A stretch of DNA of 64,000 nucleotides, taken from NCBI RefSeq assembly GCF_000517625.1, contig NZ_CP007057.1:310001-374000 (forward strand). The letters run 5' to 3'. The notes beneath the pieces are model-generated. The model had not been told where the DNA came from. It did not search any database and saw only the letters and a list, made by a program, of their open reading frames with translations. This document shows positions 44,350 through 54,724 of the stretch, piece after piece (position 1 is the stretch's first letter; each line of letters starts with the position of its first letter). The stretch comes from Halostagnicola larsenii XH-48 (GTDB lineage: Archaea; Halobacteriota; Halobacteria; Halobacteriales; Natrialbaceae). Position numbers and translations under genes: made by a program.

Positions 44350-46422
44350 ATGAATCAGTACGACGACTGCTGGCTTCGGTACGAGCGCGTTACGGAGAAC
44401 GATCGACTCGAATCGTACCGACGCCGGTGTAGACACGCGTACGTCGCCGAGAAGGCGCCCGAACACGGAGCGATTCGAGACGAACTCCGACGGGCTCTGC
44501 CCGATCTCCTCGGGACGGAGCCCCACTTCTGGCAACATCCGCCGACGACGGCGGACGGGTTTCTTGCCATCGGCACGCCCGAAGATATGACGATGATCGC
44601 CGACTCCGTTCCGGCCGACGACATCGCCGAACTCAGCAGTGGCGGGTACCTCATCCGTTCGGTCACCTGGAACGGTCTGGACTGTCTCGTCGTCACCGCA
44701 ACCACTGATCGCGGATTGGTGTACGGAACGTTCCACCTCCTCCGACTTCTGAACGTGCGAGAATCGATCGGCGATCTCGAGGTTCGGCAGGATCCGGCGT
44801 ACGAGAACCGACTGCTCAACCAGTGGGATACGCCCTTTCACCGCTCGGTCGAACGAGGGTACGGCGGCGAATCGATCTTCGACTGGGAACGACTGCCCGA
44901 CCTCCGAACTCGATACGAGGACTACGCCCGCCTGTTGGCCTCCGTGGGCATCAACGGGATCGTTCTCAACAACGTCAACACCACGAAGCCGGCGCGAGCG
45001 AGCGCGAACGCTGCGTTCGACGAGTTTGAGGGGTGGCAATTGCTGGAGTCGCGACGCCTCGAGGACCTCACTGGACTTGCGTCGGTGTTTCGCCGGTACG
45101 GGATCCGGCCGTACCTGTCGGTCAACTTCGCGTCACCGATGCTCGTCGGCGATCTCGACACCGCCGACCCGCTCGATAAAGATGTCCAAGCCTGGTGGCG
45201 GCGGAAAGCCGACGAAGTGTACGATCTCCTCCCGGATTTCGGCGGTTTTCTCGTGAAAGCCGACTCCGAGGGACAGCCCGGCCCCTACGACTACGGGCGC
45301 GACCACGTTACCGGGGCGAACGCGATCGCGCAGGCGCTAAAGCCACACGGCGGCCGCGTCTGGTGGCGGGCCTTCGTCTACGGGTCGCACGAAGATCGGG
45401 CGGTACAGGCGTACGACACGTTCGAACCGCTGGACGGCGACTTCGCCGACAACGTCACCGTACAGATCAAAAACGGGCCGATCGATTTCCAGCCCCGCGA
45501 GCCCGTATCGCCGCTGTTTGGCGCGCTCTCGGAGACGGCTATCGGGATGGAACTCCAGATCACACAGGAGTACACCGGTCAGGGCGTCCACGCGACGTAC
45601 CATCTCCCGATGTGGAAGGAGGTCTTCGAGTTCGACACGCACGCCGACGGAGCGGGGACGCCGGTGAAGTCCCTACTGCGCGGAGACGAACAAGGGATCG
45701 TCGGCGTCGGAAACGTCGGCGAGGACTACAACTGGACGGGACACTACCTCGCGCAGGCGAACCTCTACGCGTTCGGCCGCGCAGCCTGGAGCCCCGACCT
45801 GTCGGTCGAGACGGTAACCGACGAGTGGGTTCGACAGACGTTCGGGGCCGACGAGACCGTCGGCGACGTGATCAAAGATATCCTCCGACGGTCGTGGGAG
45901 GCCTGCATCGATTACGAAACCGGCGGCCTCGGGCTACTGCACATGATGCACAACGGCGAGGAGCACCTCGAGAACCACTACTACCCGTCGCCCGAGGAGT
46001 GGCCCGGCTATCACGGCGCGAGCGAGGACGGGATCGGCGTCGACCGGACCGAATCTGGAAGCGGCTACGTCGCGCAGTATCCGGAGCCGATCGCCGACCG
46101 CTACGGCTCCGTCGAGCGCTGTCCCGAGGAACTCCTCCTCTTCTTTCACCACCTCCCGTGGGACCACGAACTCGAAGACGGGACCACCGTCGTCCAGCGG
46201 CTCTACGACAACTGTTTCGCCGGCGTCGACGAGGTCAAACGGCTCCGTGAGCGGTGGCACGCCCTCGAGGGACGCGTCGATGAGCGCCGACACCGACACG
46301 TCGCCGAGCGGTTCGACGAGCAAGTCAGTAACGCGCAGCGGTGGCGGGACGCTCTCACGGCGTACTTCCGGGAGTACTCGGGTATTCCGGACGAACGAGG
46401 CCGCGTTCGGCGCGACGAGTGA
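44350..46422 (+). CDS. aguA: GH67 alpha-glucuronidase
   Basis: 690 residues, the normal size for GH67. The enzyme removes 4-O-methyl-glucuronic acid from the non-reducing end of glucurono-xylooligosaccharides. Diagnostic segments are the N-terminal DDCWLRYERV, GFLVKADSEGQPGPYDYGR in the TIM barrel, RVWWRAFVYGSHEDRA, VQIKNGPIDFQPREPVSPLFG and LQITQEYTGQGVH, which carry the catalytic acid and base carboxylates. No signal peptide is present, so it acts in the cytosol on imported oligomers. This fits the adjacent, divergently transcribed Opp-type importer. Confidence 0.94.
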   Translation: MNQYDDCWLRYERVTENDRLESYRRRCRHAYVAEKAPEHGAIRDELRRALPDLLGTEPHFWQHPPTTADGFLAIGTPEDMTMIADSVPADDIAELSSGGYLIRSVTWNGLDCLVVTATTDRGLVYGTFHLLRLLNVRESIGDLEVRQDPAYENRLLNQWDTPFHRSVERGYGGESIFDWERLPDLRTRYEDYARLLASVGINGIVLNNVNTTKPARASANAAFDEFEGWQLLESRRLEDLTGLASVFRRYGIRPYLSVNFASPMLVGDLDTADPLDKDVQAWWRRKADEVYDLLPDFGGFLVKADSEGQPGPYDYGRDHVTGANAIAQALKPHGGRVWWRAFVYGSHEDRAVQAYDTFEPLDGDFADNVTVQIKNGPIDFQPREPVSPLFGALSETAIGMELQITQEYTGQGVHATYHLPMWKEVFEFDTHADGAGTPVKSLLRGDEQGIVGVGNVGEDYNWTGHYLAQANLYAFGRAAWSPDLSVETVTDEWVRQTFGADETVGDVIKDILRRSWEACIDYETGGLGLLHMMHNGEEHLENHYYPSPEEWPGYHGASEDGIGVDRTESGSGYVAQYPEPIADRYGSVERCPEELLLFFHHLPWDHELEDGTTVVQRLYDNCFAGVDEVKRLRERWHALEGRVDERRHRHVAERFDEQVSNAQRWRDALTAYFREYSGIPDERGRVRRDE

Positions 46423-46525
46423 GTCCGATCGCGCCGAAACGGGTTCACTACGGATACCGACGACGCTGTTGTCGACGAACGGACGACCGGTAGACTTTTT
46501 TCAGTACGTTCACCACTCACACACC

Positions 46526-46759
46526 ATGTCGAAATCGTCGATGCTCCTCGATCTCGTTTGCGCTCAGCGCGATCGGATGAAGGCGCTCTTCGCACTCTTG
46601 GTCGCTTCGGGGCTCTTCCTCGCGCTCTCGGCGGTGTTCGTTAGGCCCGGCGACGACGCGTTTCCGATCCTCATTATCGACACCGTTCTCGTGGTCGGTG
46701 CGCTCGCGTTTTTCGGTGCGACCCATCGCTACTGCACCAAACGAGCGATGGACGAGTGA
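46526..46759 (+). CDS. small two-helix membrane protein
   Basis: 77 residues. A polar start MSKSSMLLDLVCAQRDRMK is followed by two hydrophobic segments (about 20-36 and 45-65) and a basic/acidic tail. I recognise no family. An AT-rich CTTTTTTCAGTA lies about 25 bases upstream. It lies between the GH67 and GH3 genes and may not belong to the pathway. The gap 46760-47078 holds only a short, apparently frameshifted frame. Confidence 0.55.
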   Translation: MSKSSMLLDLVCAQRDRMKALFALLVASGLFLALSAVFVRPGDDAFPILIIDTVLVVGALAFFGATHRYCTKRAMDE

Positions 46760-47078
46760 GTCGGATGCGTGGGTGGGATTCTGAACCGAACTACGACGCG
46801 TCCGTGGGGAAACCGGTACGACTGCGTGGTTCTCGAGGTGACCGAGCGTCCGACGGTATGCGGGGGACGGAGACGCCTTCGTGATCGAGGAGACGATCAA
46901 TTGCTCGCCTATTGGACCGACGGGGTCGTCGATGAAAGTGTAACGGGAACGTCCATCTCGTCGACATCGAAGGACGACGATCCGGTATAGTCACCCATGA
47001 TCGGTTCCGCCGAATAAGTCGTCATGATCGTGGGGTGTCGCGCAGTAAATGACTCCGTTTGGGGCAACCCCATGAGGG

Positions 47079-49409
47079 TTACTCGAGTTTCTCGGTCTCC
47101 GTCTCGGTAAAGTACGTTCGACCAGTCTGCGGGACGGACTTGGTTCCGGTCACGTCGAACGATGCAGTCGTAACGATGTCGGCGGCCGAGTGGCCGACGC
47201 GGAACTCGTAGGGACCTTCCGCCACGGCTAGGTTGCCATTCCTGTCGTGGTAGGCCAGCTGTGACGCATCGACCACGAAGCTGAGGCGTTCGGTTTCGCC
47301 CGGCTCGAGGAACACACGCTCGAATCCAACGAGTTCCTGGACCGGACGAGCCTGATCGGGGTTTTCCGCACTCGCGTACAGCTGAACGACATCGTGTCCC
47401 GCGACGTCGCCGGCGTTTTCAACGGTTACGGTAGCAGTGACCGTTCCGGCCGGCGGGAGCTTCGCCGTCGACAGCGAAAGGTCCCCGTATTCGAAATCGG
47501 TGTAACTCAGCCCGTGTCCGAAGGGATAGAGCGGGTCGCTCTCCGTGTAGACGTACTCCTCGGTAGCGGTGTTCGGTTTTCGATTGTAGTGGACCGGAAG
47601 TTGACCGACGGTTCGGGGAATTGAGACCGGCAGATGGCCACCTGGATTGTGTTCGCCGAACAGGACGGCGGCGATGCCCTCGCCGCCGCGCTCGCCTGGA
47701 AGCCACGCCTGCAGGACGGCCGGAACGTCCGCCGCGATCGACTCGATCGAGTGCGGTTTTCCGCTCACGACGACGACGACCACCGGGGTGTCCGTCTCGT
47801 GAACCCGTTCAACGAGCGCGGCCTGAACGCCGGGGAGATCCAGATCGACCACGTCACACCCCTCGCCGCTGGTTGCGACGCTGGGTTTGTAGATCCGTTC
47901 CCTGTCCGAATCCGAGAAGTCGACGGCAGAACGGGCGCCGACGAACGCGACGGCGATGTCGGCGTCGGCGGCCGCGCCGGCAGCCGCCTCGAAGTCGTCC
48001 GTCTCCGGTCCAGTCGTGGTACAGCCTCGTTCGTAAAGCACCTCGAACCCGTGTTCGTTGCTGCGTTCGCGCACGGCATCGAGCGGTGTCGTCGCGTCGA
48101 GATCGACCTCCTCCTCCGGGTAGTGGGCGGGGTAGGCGTAGTCCCCCATCAGTTCCTGCGGGTCGTCGGCTTTCGGGCCGACGACCGCAACGGAGTCGAT
48201 CCCCTCGCCGGTGAGAGGGAGCACGTCCGTGTCGTTTTTCAGCAGCGTCATCGACTCTCGAGCAGCGCGCTCGGTGAGCGCCCGCGCGTCCTCGGTGCCG
48301 AACGGTTCCGTCGCGGCGTCGGGGTCGACCGTCGGGTCCTCGAGGAGTCCGTTCCGAGCCTTCGCCAGAAGGACGCGGCGAACGGATTCCTCGAGCGTTT
48401 TCTCGGCAAGCACACCGCTCTCGACAGCATCGACGAGGTGCTCGCCGTAGCAGTCCGTGTAGGGAAGTTCGACGTCGATGCCAGCCTGAACGGCCGCAAC
48501 TCCCGCTTCCCGTTCGTCCGCGGCGACGCCGTGTTCGCTCCGGAGGAATTCGACGCTGTAGTAGTCCGACACCACGGTTCCGTCGAATCCCCACTCTCCC
48601 CGAAGGACGTCGGTCAGAAGTCGCTCGTCGCTGGCACACGGAATTCCGTCGATGTCGTGATACGCGTTCATCACCGATTCGGTGTTCGTCGTACGGATGA
48701 CCGCTTCGAACGGGAACATGTGCGTCTCCCGGAGTTCGCGCCGACCGACGTTTACCGAACTCCGATTTTTCCCGCCTTCGCCCGCGCCGTGCCCGACGAA
48801 GTGTTTGAGCGTCGCGGAGATACCGTCTCCGTCCCCTTGCAGTCCGTCGACGTATCCGCGCGCCATCGCGGCGACCAGATACGGATCCTCGCCGAACGTC
48901 TCCTCGACTCGGCCCCATCGGAGATCGCGAGCGACGTCGAGGACCGGCGAAAGCGCGTGTGCGGTCCCGATAGCCGCCAGCTGTTCCCGGATCGTATCCG
49001 TCACCGTCTCGAGGAGTGCGGGCGACCACGTACTCGCCATCCCGACCATCTGGGGAAACGTCGTCCCTTCGGGACCCATGTATCCGCTGAGACACTCCTC
49101 GTGTGGAACGGCCGGGATTCCGAGCCGCGTTTCGTCCCGCAGATACGCCTGCAGTTCGTTCGTTCGTTCGGCCGCCTCGGCGGGTGACAGTCCCCCTTCC
49201 CCGCCGATCCGGGTCAGGTGACCGATCCCATCCGAGAGGTGTTCGTCGACGGCATCATCGTCGAGTTCACCGCAGTCGTCCAACAGCTTGTTCGCGTTCA
49301 CGGACCCGAGCTGGGCCGCCTTCTCCTCGAGAGTCATCGCCTCGAGAAGCTCCGCAACGTGCCGCTCGACGGGCTGTTCGGCACTGGCACAGTTCGAACT
49401 ATCTTGCAT
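47079..49409 (-). CDS. GH3 glycosidase (beta-xylosidase/beta-glucosidase type)
   Basis: 776 residues from ATG 49409. GH3 architecture is complete: the TIM barrel with SPVLDVARDLRWGRVEETFGED, substrate-binding KHF (about 202-204) and the nucleophile aspartate at about 282 (GTVVSDYYSV), then the alpha/beta sandwich, then a C-terminal fibronectin-III-like domain (LYPFGHGLSYTDFEY onwards). There is no signal peptide, so it is intracellular. A TATA-like ATTATTAATACT lies about 25 bases upstream. In this locus a beta-xylosidase releasing xylose from the products of GH67 is most likely, but beta-glucosidase activity cannot be excluded. Confidence 0.92.
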   Translation of the reverse strand: MQDSSNCASAEQPVERHVAELLEAMTLEEKAAQLGSVNANKLLDDCGELDDDAVDEHLSDGIGHLTRIGGEGGLSPAEAAERTNELQAYLRDETRLGIPAVPHEECLSGYMGPEGTTFPQMVGMASTWSPALLETVTDTIREQLAAIGTAHALSPVLDVARDLRWGRVEETFGEDPYLVAAMARGYVDGLQGDGDGISATLKHFVGHGAGEGGKNRSSVNVGRRELRETHMFPFEAVIRTTNTESVMNAYHDIDGIPCASDERLLTDVLRGEWGFDGTVVSDYYSVEFLRSEHGVAADEREAGVAAVQAGIDVELPYTDCYGEHLVDAVESGVLAEKTLEESVRRVLLAKARNGLLEDPTVDPDAATEPFGTEDARALTERAARESMTLLKNDTDVLPLTGEGIDSVAVVGPKADDPQELMGDYAYPAHYPEEEVDLDATTPLDAVRERSNEHGFEVLYERGCTTTGPETDDFEAAAGAAADADIAVAFVGARSAVDFSDSDRERIYKPSVATSGEGCDVVDLDLPGVQAALVERVHETDTPVVVVVVSGKPHSIESIAADVPAVLQAWLPGERGGEGIAAVLFGEHNPGGHLPVSIPRTVGQLPVHYNRKPNTATEEYVYTESDPLYPFGHGLSYTDFEYGDLSLSTAKLPPAGTVTATVTVENAGDVAGHDVVQLYASAENPDQARPVQELVGFERVFLEPGETERLSFVVDASQLAYHDRNGNLAVAEGPYEFRVGHSAADIVTTASFDVTGTKSVPQTGRTYFTETETEKLE

Positions 49410-49526
49410 CAATCGGAGTCACTCAACCCAGAGTATTAATAATTCGGATACTTCAATCGCACCGCTTCGGCACTCGGAACGGGCCGCGAGAGCGCCGAGA
49501 TGGCGTGCCAACTCGAGTGTATGCCG

Positions 49527-50399
49527 TCAGACCTCTACGACGGTATTCGAGAGAGTTCCGATCTCCTCGAGCCCGATCTCGACCGTATCGCCTTCGCGCA
49601 GCGTAAATTCCTCGTCGGGAACCAGCGACGTCCCGGTCAGGAGGACCGAAACATCCGGGACGGCGTTGTGGGTAACGTAACAGTCGACCAGTTCGTCGAC
49701 GGATCGGACCATCTTGCTCGTACTCGTCGACTCGTCGTACAGGACGTCGTCGTCGCGGCTGACCGTCATCCACATCTCGAGGTCGTGCGGGTCGTCGATC
49801 GAGTCAGCCGAGCGGATGCAGGGGCCGAGAGAACAACATCGGTCGTACACCTTCGCCTGCGGGAGATACAGCGGATTCTGCCCCTCGATCGAACGACTGC
49901 TCATGTCGTTGCCGATCGTGTACCCGACTATGCTGCCCTCGAAGAGAACGATCCCGAGCTCGGGCTCGGGGACATCCCACTCGGAGTCGGCGCGGATACC
50001 GACTCCCGCGTCGGGGCCAACGGTCCGCTCCGGCGTCGCTTTGAAGAATACCTCGGGCCGATCGCTCTCGTAGACATCGAGGTACATATCGGGCATGGCG
50101 CTCTCGGCCTTGCGCGCTTTTTCACTGATACGGTACGTGACGCCCGCGGCCCAGACTTCCCCCGACAATATCGGTACTTCGGGGACTCGTTCCTCGAGCA
50201 CGCCGTCGGAGAGAACCGCCGCGTCTTCGAGCAGTCGATCAGCGATCGCATCGATGGAGTCGTTCGTGACGGCGGCCGTTCGGAGGATGTCCTCGAACGT
50301 GTGTAATTGCCCCGTCGCCGCGGTGAGATCGTACGCGGATCCGGCCGTTTCCACTACGAGACGAAGAGTCCCCTCCTCGCGGAGCTGATAGTAACGCAT
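49527..50399 (-). CDS. FAH-family protein, probable 2-keto-3-deoxypentonate dehydratase
   Basis: 290 residues from ATG 50399 (MRYYQLREEG). It belongs to the fumarylacetoacetate-hydrolase fold: WAAGVTYRIS, FFKATPERTVGPDAGVGI, the metal-binding EPELGIVLF, YTIGNDMSSRSIEGQNPLYLPQAKVYD and the terminal EEIGTLSN. In haloarchaea (Haloferax XacE) and Sulfolobus, related proteins dehydrate 2-keto-3-deoxy-xylonate/arabinonate to 2-oxoglutarate semialdehyde (established). Sitting beside the GH67 and GH3 genes, it would feed released xylose into that oxidative pathway. No xylose dehydrogenase or xylonate dehydratase gene lies in the window. Confidence 0.85.
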   Translation of the reverse strand: MRYYQLREEGTLRLVVETAGSAYDLTAATGQLHTFEDILRTAAVTNDSIDAIADRLLEDAAVLSDGVLEERVPEVPILSGEVWAAGVTYRISEKARKAESAMPDMYLDVYESDRPEVFFKATPERTVGPDAGVGIRADSEWDVPEPELGIVLFEGSIVGYTIGNDMSSRSIEGQNPLYLPQAKVYDRCCSLGPCIRSADSIDDPHDLEMWMTVSRDDDVLYDESTSTSKMVRSVDELVDCYVTHNAVPDVSVLLTGTSLVPDEEFTLREGDTVEIGLEEIGTLSNTVVEV

Positions 50400-51652
50400 G
50401 CTGACGCTACTCACTTTCTTCCCAACTGTATTAGCTCTGGTGTTGGGGGCTTTGAGGACGAGACTCGAGTAGCCGGCGTCGCGAAGGACAGCGACGAAAC
50501 AACCGACCTCGAGCCACACGGTCCCCTCGTTGGGTTTAAACGTTCCTCGAACGAGAGCTGGGACAAACGGGGACGCTGGAATCGACCTCTACACGGTCGA
50601 GAAGACGGACTACCACGGCTTCGATCCCTCAGAATGGCCGCTCCGGTCGCTCACCGTTCGACCTGCTCTGTCTCAATGGGAGTTGGTCGCTACACAAAAC
50701 AGATAGAGTGTTCTACAGAACAGTTCGACAGTATAAGGGAAATGAAGGAGCACACCTGCCGTAATATACTCCTGTGACAATACGGCAACCGTATGCCGAC
50801 CTACCAGGATATATATCAGCTGAACACAGGGAACACAATGTGCTACCTGCCGGTCAAAAGCTGACAAAGCGTCGATCCCTACCAATCCGCATCGCGTCTG
50901 GCAATCCGTATTATTGACTTTTCTGAATGATACGTCGAAGACGCCACTGTGACCGATATCGAAACCTCGCTGCGCCGTATTCGAACGTGTGAACGGGGTT
51001 AGTGGGCCCAGTAGGTTGGTACGACGTGTTCCGGTTCGACCAGCGACCGGTGAGCGAAAATACTATTCACGTCTCGAAATCCAATTCTGAATTACAGAAT
51101 GATTTTCCCATATAGAGAATTAAGGAGAGATATTAGTGAGTGGCGCTATCAGCCATACTGAGGCGACTCCGCTTTGACTGTCGAGATTTTACGACAATGG
51201 CGCTATAAGACATTCTGGGAAATATACCCGCGATTGCTACTCAGTCTCCGATATCCGTACTGGATTCGCTACGCTGGTAGCAACTAGCGGGCAAAACCCT
51301 TACAGCGTACCATCCAGGCGTTCCGTCCAGTAGAATACCCTCTCGAGAATCGAACAACGATGGTCCTTGGAGCGTTCCACGGTCACCGAACAGACGTTTA
51401 AGGTGCAGTTGTATGTAAGTCAGGAGCTTCAACTCGTGACGACGACTAAAGACTGCGACAGAAGAAGACGCGTTAATTCTGCGTAGAGTATAGCAGATAA
51501 CAGACATAGTTCGAGGCGTTGTATCTGACTCCGTTACGGTAGGGTTTGGTGCAGCGACTGGCGGGAAAGAACCGTCAGGGTTCGGTACGCTGCTCCGTAC
51601 GAGGACAAAGAGTGCAACAAACAATCAACGGGCAATCCGTCGAGCAGGAGCT

Positions 51653-51767
51653 ACCACCTTCCGGAAGATCGGGCGTAAATTGGACGTTTTTGTCGCCTTT
51701 TCCGGGGTATCATGGAGATAATCGTCGCCGATGTAGTCATCCGCCCAGGTGCTCGAGCCCAGTCTCC
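51653..51767 (-). pseudogene. relic of a golvesin-like (CBM-type) domain
   Basis: Minus-strand reading gives WADDYIGDDYLHDTPEK, then after a one-base shift KGDKNVQFTPDLPEGG. This is the start of the golvesin C-terminal-like domain often attached to FAD-dependent oxidoreductases and lyases in polysaccharide loci. Upstream and downstream sequence is degenerate. The neighbouring intact FAD oxidoreductase lacks such a domain. Confidence 0.5.
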
Positions 51768-52456
51768 AGTTACATGGACACTACGTGAATCGACATATCT
51801 GTAATCGTTTCTCTCGTCTTGAAATCCGTTCCAAGTGCCCGGTTCGCCCCGGAGGCACTGTCGACGGGGGCTGACACTCGAAACCGTCGGCGGCGTGCTG
51901 ATTTCCGCTCGCGGTGATGGAGTGTCACATGCGGGGCGTTCCGGGAAGCGTCCGTCCATCGAGTCTCCCGTCGATTCAACTTCGAAGGGGCGGGGAGCGC
52001 TCGAGTGCTATTCCGTTCTGCTATCGATAACTGAATTTTAGCCATTATTTACGGGAGTACGTTTGTATACGAGTGTATCTCTCTCAGCTGACTTCATCAC
52101 GTATCCGCGGGTCGGACGTACCTTCGCGAACGTCGCGACGGGACCGACGAGCGACCCGACGACGAAGCCAGCGTCGGAACCGTCGAGCAGACGCTCGGCC
52201 GCTTACAGAATCGCACCGCGACCGTAACCGAAGCGAAACTCGAGCAGTTGCGGGACGCCGATCGAATCGACTTCGAGGGGTTGCGTCCGACTGGACCTAC
52301 AGGTGTTCCGCCAGCGGGGTGAAACCTAGAACGATTTCGGAACACTTCTGAGGTGTGGCTGATGTGGCTTCTGGAACGCCGGCCCAGAGAGATAACAGGT
52401 GTACTTCCGTTATTCAATGCTGGAATCAGCGATTTTACCCCAATTGATCAGCACCC

Positions 52457-52475
52457 ATTCCGTATCGCGGAACTA
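52457..52475. promoter_or_regulatory. orphan copy of the IclR-promoter palindrome
   Basis: ATTCCGTATCGCGGAACTA matches ATTCCGCATGGCGGAACTA at 59734-59752 in 17 of 19 positions, and both arms of the palindrome TTCCG-N5-CGGAA are perfect. The site is in the relic zone with no intact gene immediately downstream on either strand. It probably belonged to a deleted gene under the same regulator. Confidence 0.55.
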
Positions 52476-52735
52476 GCCCTGTGAGAGTATCGCAAACGAA
52501 CTTGGGCCACGTTCGATATATCTCTCACTATGGATGCGGATTCGACTCTACGGTATGCCTTTCTACGATAGTTGCCTAAATTCAAGCCAAAAATGGGCGA
52601 TTGGACGGATGATGGCTATTCCGCGATGCGTAACAGAACGTCCCGCACCTCGGAACTCGAACGATGAGTCTACAGGAAGTACCGTCCCTCGAACGAACCA
52701 CGGGCTCGAAAAGTAACGACTGCGAGGGGGCTGAC

Positions 52736-54724
52736 TCAGGTGTTCGAGACGAGGTGGTACAGGACTCGACACGCGTCGCCTCGTCCCAACGGGTGCGAAT
52801 CGGAGTGGACATCGGACTGATCGAACGCTGTCTCGACGCGCCCTACTTCGACTCCGTGCCAGTCGAGCGCTCGCCGGAGCTCGTCGGCGAAATCGCTGGC
52901 AGTGACGGTGGTCGTCCCCGAGGCGTCCATCAGTATTCGCGCGCGTTCGGTCGCGTCCTGTGACTCACCGGCTACCAGCGCTGCGGCCGTCTCCGCCCAC
53001 TCGCTCGCAACGGGTGCGGTGAGGGGAGCTTCGGGATCTGCGTCGTAAGACTCGAAGAACCCGCGGGTGCCGAGGAACTGGACCGCGGCGGTCCACGATT
53101 CGTCGTCGGTGACCTCGAGGTCGTTGAAGAACGAGAGCATCACGGCGTTCTCGGCGAGTCGGTGCTGGAAGCGGTTCCGATCGATGTCTGCGGGCGGAGT
53201 GTCGGTTTCCAGCGCGGTCGCAACCGCGTAGCCGACGGACTCGCCGATATGAAGCCACGTCGGTTCGAGCCGAATCGATCCGTACCCGACGTGCGACGCC
53301 GACAGCGGGACCGGCACGAGGAGATTGTCCACTCCCTTCGGTAGCACTGTCCGGTAGGAGATGTGGGCGGGTCGGGTGACCTGCGAGGCGTAGAAGTGAC
53401 CTTCCGGGTGACTTCCGGCCTGCCGGTCAGGCTTGCAGGCGTGCGAATCGAGCGGATACTCGGCGACCGCGATGCTGTCCCAGACGACCGGCGTCCGGTC
53501 GAGACCCGGCGCGTGTCTTGCGTCGCCTTCGGTGAACGTATGCCGGCCGTCCAGTCGCCGCGCCTCGCGCACATACAGTTGGAACGGGAAGTTGTCGTTT
53601 TCGACGAACTCGTCGGCGGCCAGTCCCCACTCGTTGGCTCGCTCGCGCACGTCGTCGGCCACCGCGTCGTCATTCTGGAGGAAGTAGAGCAAGCCGAGAG
53701 CGTGGGACTCGTGGCGGTCGGCGATTTCGGCTCGGCGGTCCCAGTCGGCCTCGGGGTAATCGTAGTTCTCACCCGGCAGGTCGGCGGTGTTCATGTCGGC
53801 CTTTTGATTGGGGAGATACCTGAGCCTGAGAAACGGCCGGAGCCCGACGCGCTCGAGTTCTTCCAGCGCGTCGAGGTAGTCCTCGCGGTCGTAGTCGGCG
53901 GGACGGTCGGGTTTGATTCGGTTCTCGGGGTCGTCGGTCAGACACAGCCGGTAGCTGTACGCCTGAATTCGGTGGTCGCCGGTGCCGGTGCTCTTCGGAT
54001 GTATCTCCGAGATGCCCGCCGGGTGCGGGACGAGATCGAGGGGTCCCTGTCGCTTCTCGGTCGGCGTGTCGAGCGGGCCACGCCGGTCGGCGGGGGCCGA
54101 GGGATCTACGCCTTCGCCGACCGCCTCTTGGGGGTAATACCGGTCGCCACGAGTTCGAGTGTACAGCTCACCCGCGAACTGTTCGTCGTACTCCGTCCTG
54201 CTCTCGCGCCCGAGTCGATACGGGACGCCAGCCTTCGCGAGGAGGTCGCCCTCATAGGTGGCTTCCACGAACACCGACGCGGCGACGGTCACAGTCTCGT
54301 CGCCGTCGAACGACTCTACGGTCACGGAGTTGAGCGTTCTGTCGTTTCGCTCGACTGCGGTCGGGTAGTATCCCCGAAGTACGTCGAGTCGCGACTCATC
54401 GGCGACGAGCGCGTCGAAAATCTCCTCGGCGACGTGCGGTTCGAAGATGTAGCCCTGCTCGCACGCTTCGTACGCCGACGAGTCGGCCCCGAACTCGGTT
54501 CGGTAGTGGTCCCTGACCGCCGCCCGAAACTCGGCGAACACCGGAGACCGAGGTTTCATCATCAGGGTATCGGTGTAGCTCAGCCCCGAGGTCATCATGC
54601 CGCCGAGGTGATCGTTGTACGTGATCAAAAGCACGTCGTGACCCTCGCGCGCGGCCCTGATTCCAGCAGCGATTCCGCCAGGTGTACCGCCGAGAACGAC
54701 GGTGGAGTAAGTTCGAGTCATCAT
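52736..54724 (-). CDS. FAD-dependent oxidoreductase (PF12831-type)
   Basis: 662 residues from ATG 54724 (a second ATG follows directly). The dinucleotide-binding motif is near the N-terminus (VVLGGTPGGIAAGIRAAREG), followed by GGMMTSGLSYTD, EATYEGDLLAKAG and, near residue 460-510, LVPVPLSASHVGYGSIRLEPTW. This matches the FAD-dependent oxidoreductase family found in sugar-catabolic loci. No signal peptide is visible from this start, so a cytosolic location is likely. It is divergent from the transporter gene at 54941. The substrate is probably a sugar-derived alcohol or hydroxy acid, which is inference. Confidence 0.87.
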   Translation of the reverse strand: MMTRTYSTVVLGGTPGGIAAGIRAAREGHDVLLITYNDHLGGMMTSGLSYTDTLMMKPRSPVFAEFRAAVRDHYRTEFGADSSAYEACEQGYIFEPHVAEEIFDALVADESRLDVLRGYYPTAVERNDRTLNSVTVESFDGDETVTVAASVFVEATYEGDLLAKAGVPYRLGRESRTEYDEQFAGELYTRTRGDRYYPQEAVGEGVDPSAPADRRGPLDTPTEKRQGPLDLVPHPAGISEIHPKSTGTGDHRIQAYSYRLCLTDDPENRIKPDRPADYDREDYLDALEELERVGLRPFLRLRYLPNQKADMNTADLPGENYDYPEADWDRRAEIADRHESHALGLLYFLQNDDAVADDVRERANEWGLAADEFVENDNFPFQLYVREARRLDGRHTFTEGDARHAPGLDRTPVVWDSIAVAEYPLDSHACKPDRQAGSHPEGHFYASQVTRPAHISYRTVLPKGVDNLLVPVPLSASHVGYGSIRLEPTWLHIGESVGYAVATALETDTPPADIDRNRFQHRLAENAVMLSFFNDLEVTDDESWTAAVQFLGTRGFFESYDADPEAPLTAPVASEWAETAAALVAGESQDATERARILMDASGTTTVTASDFADELRRALDWHGVEVGRVETAFDQSDVHSDSHPLGRGDACRVLYHLVSNT

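Larger units (their letters stand above)
50400..52735. other. 2.3-kb zone of gene relics
   Basis: No intact gene is supported. Coding-like fragments are visible: plus strand 50535-50705 (GIDLYTVEKTDYHGFDPSEW), minus strand about 51653-51767 (golvesin-like domain) and plus strand 52125-52323 (EASVGTVEQTLGRLQNRTAT). Each ends in stops or shifts frame. An orphan palindrome is present at 52457-52475. A TATA-like CGATATATC near 52511 precedes ATG 52530, but that frame stops after 13 codons. The zone looks like remains of deleted polysaccharide-locus genes. Confidence 0.5.

Noticed and set aside
46765-46942. Short frameshifted frame between the small membrane protein and the GH3 gene
   Set aside because: It reads partly protein-like (SDGMRGTETP, then VIEETINCSPIGPTG) but has no recognised family and no clear promoter. 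Support is too weak to list as a gene.
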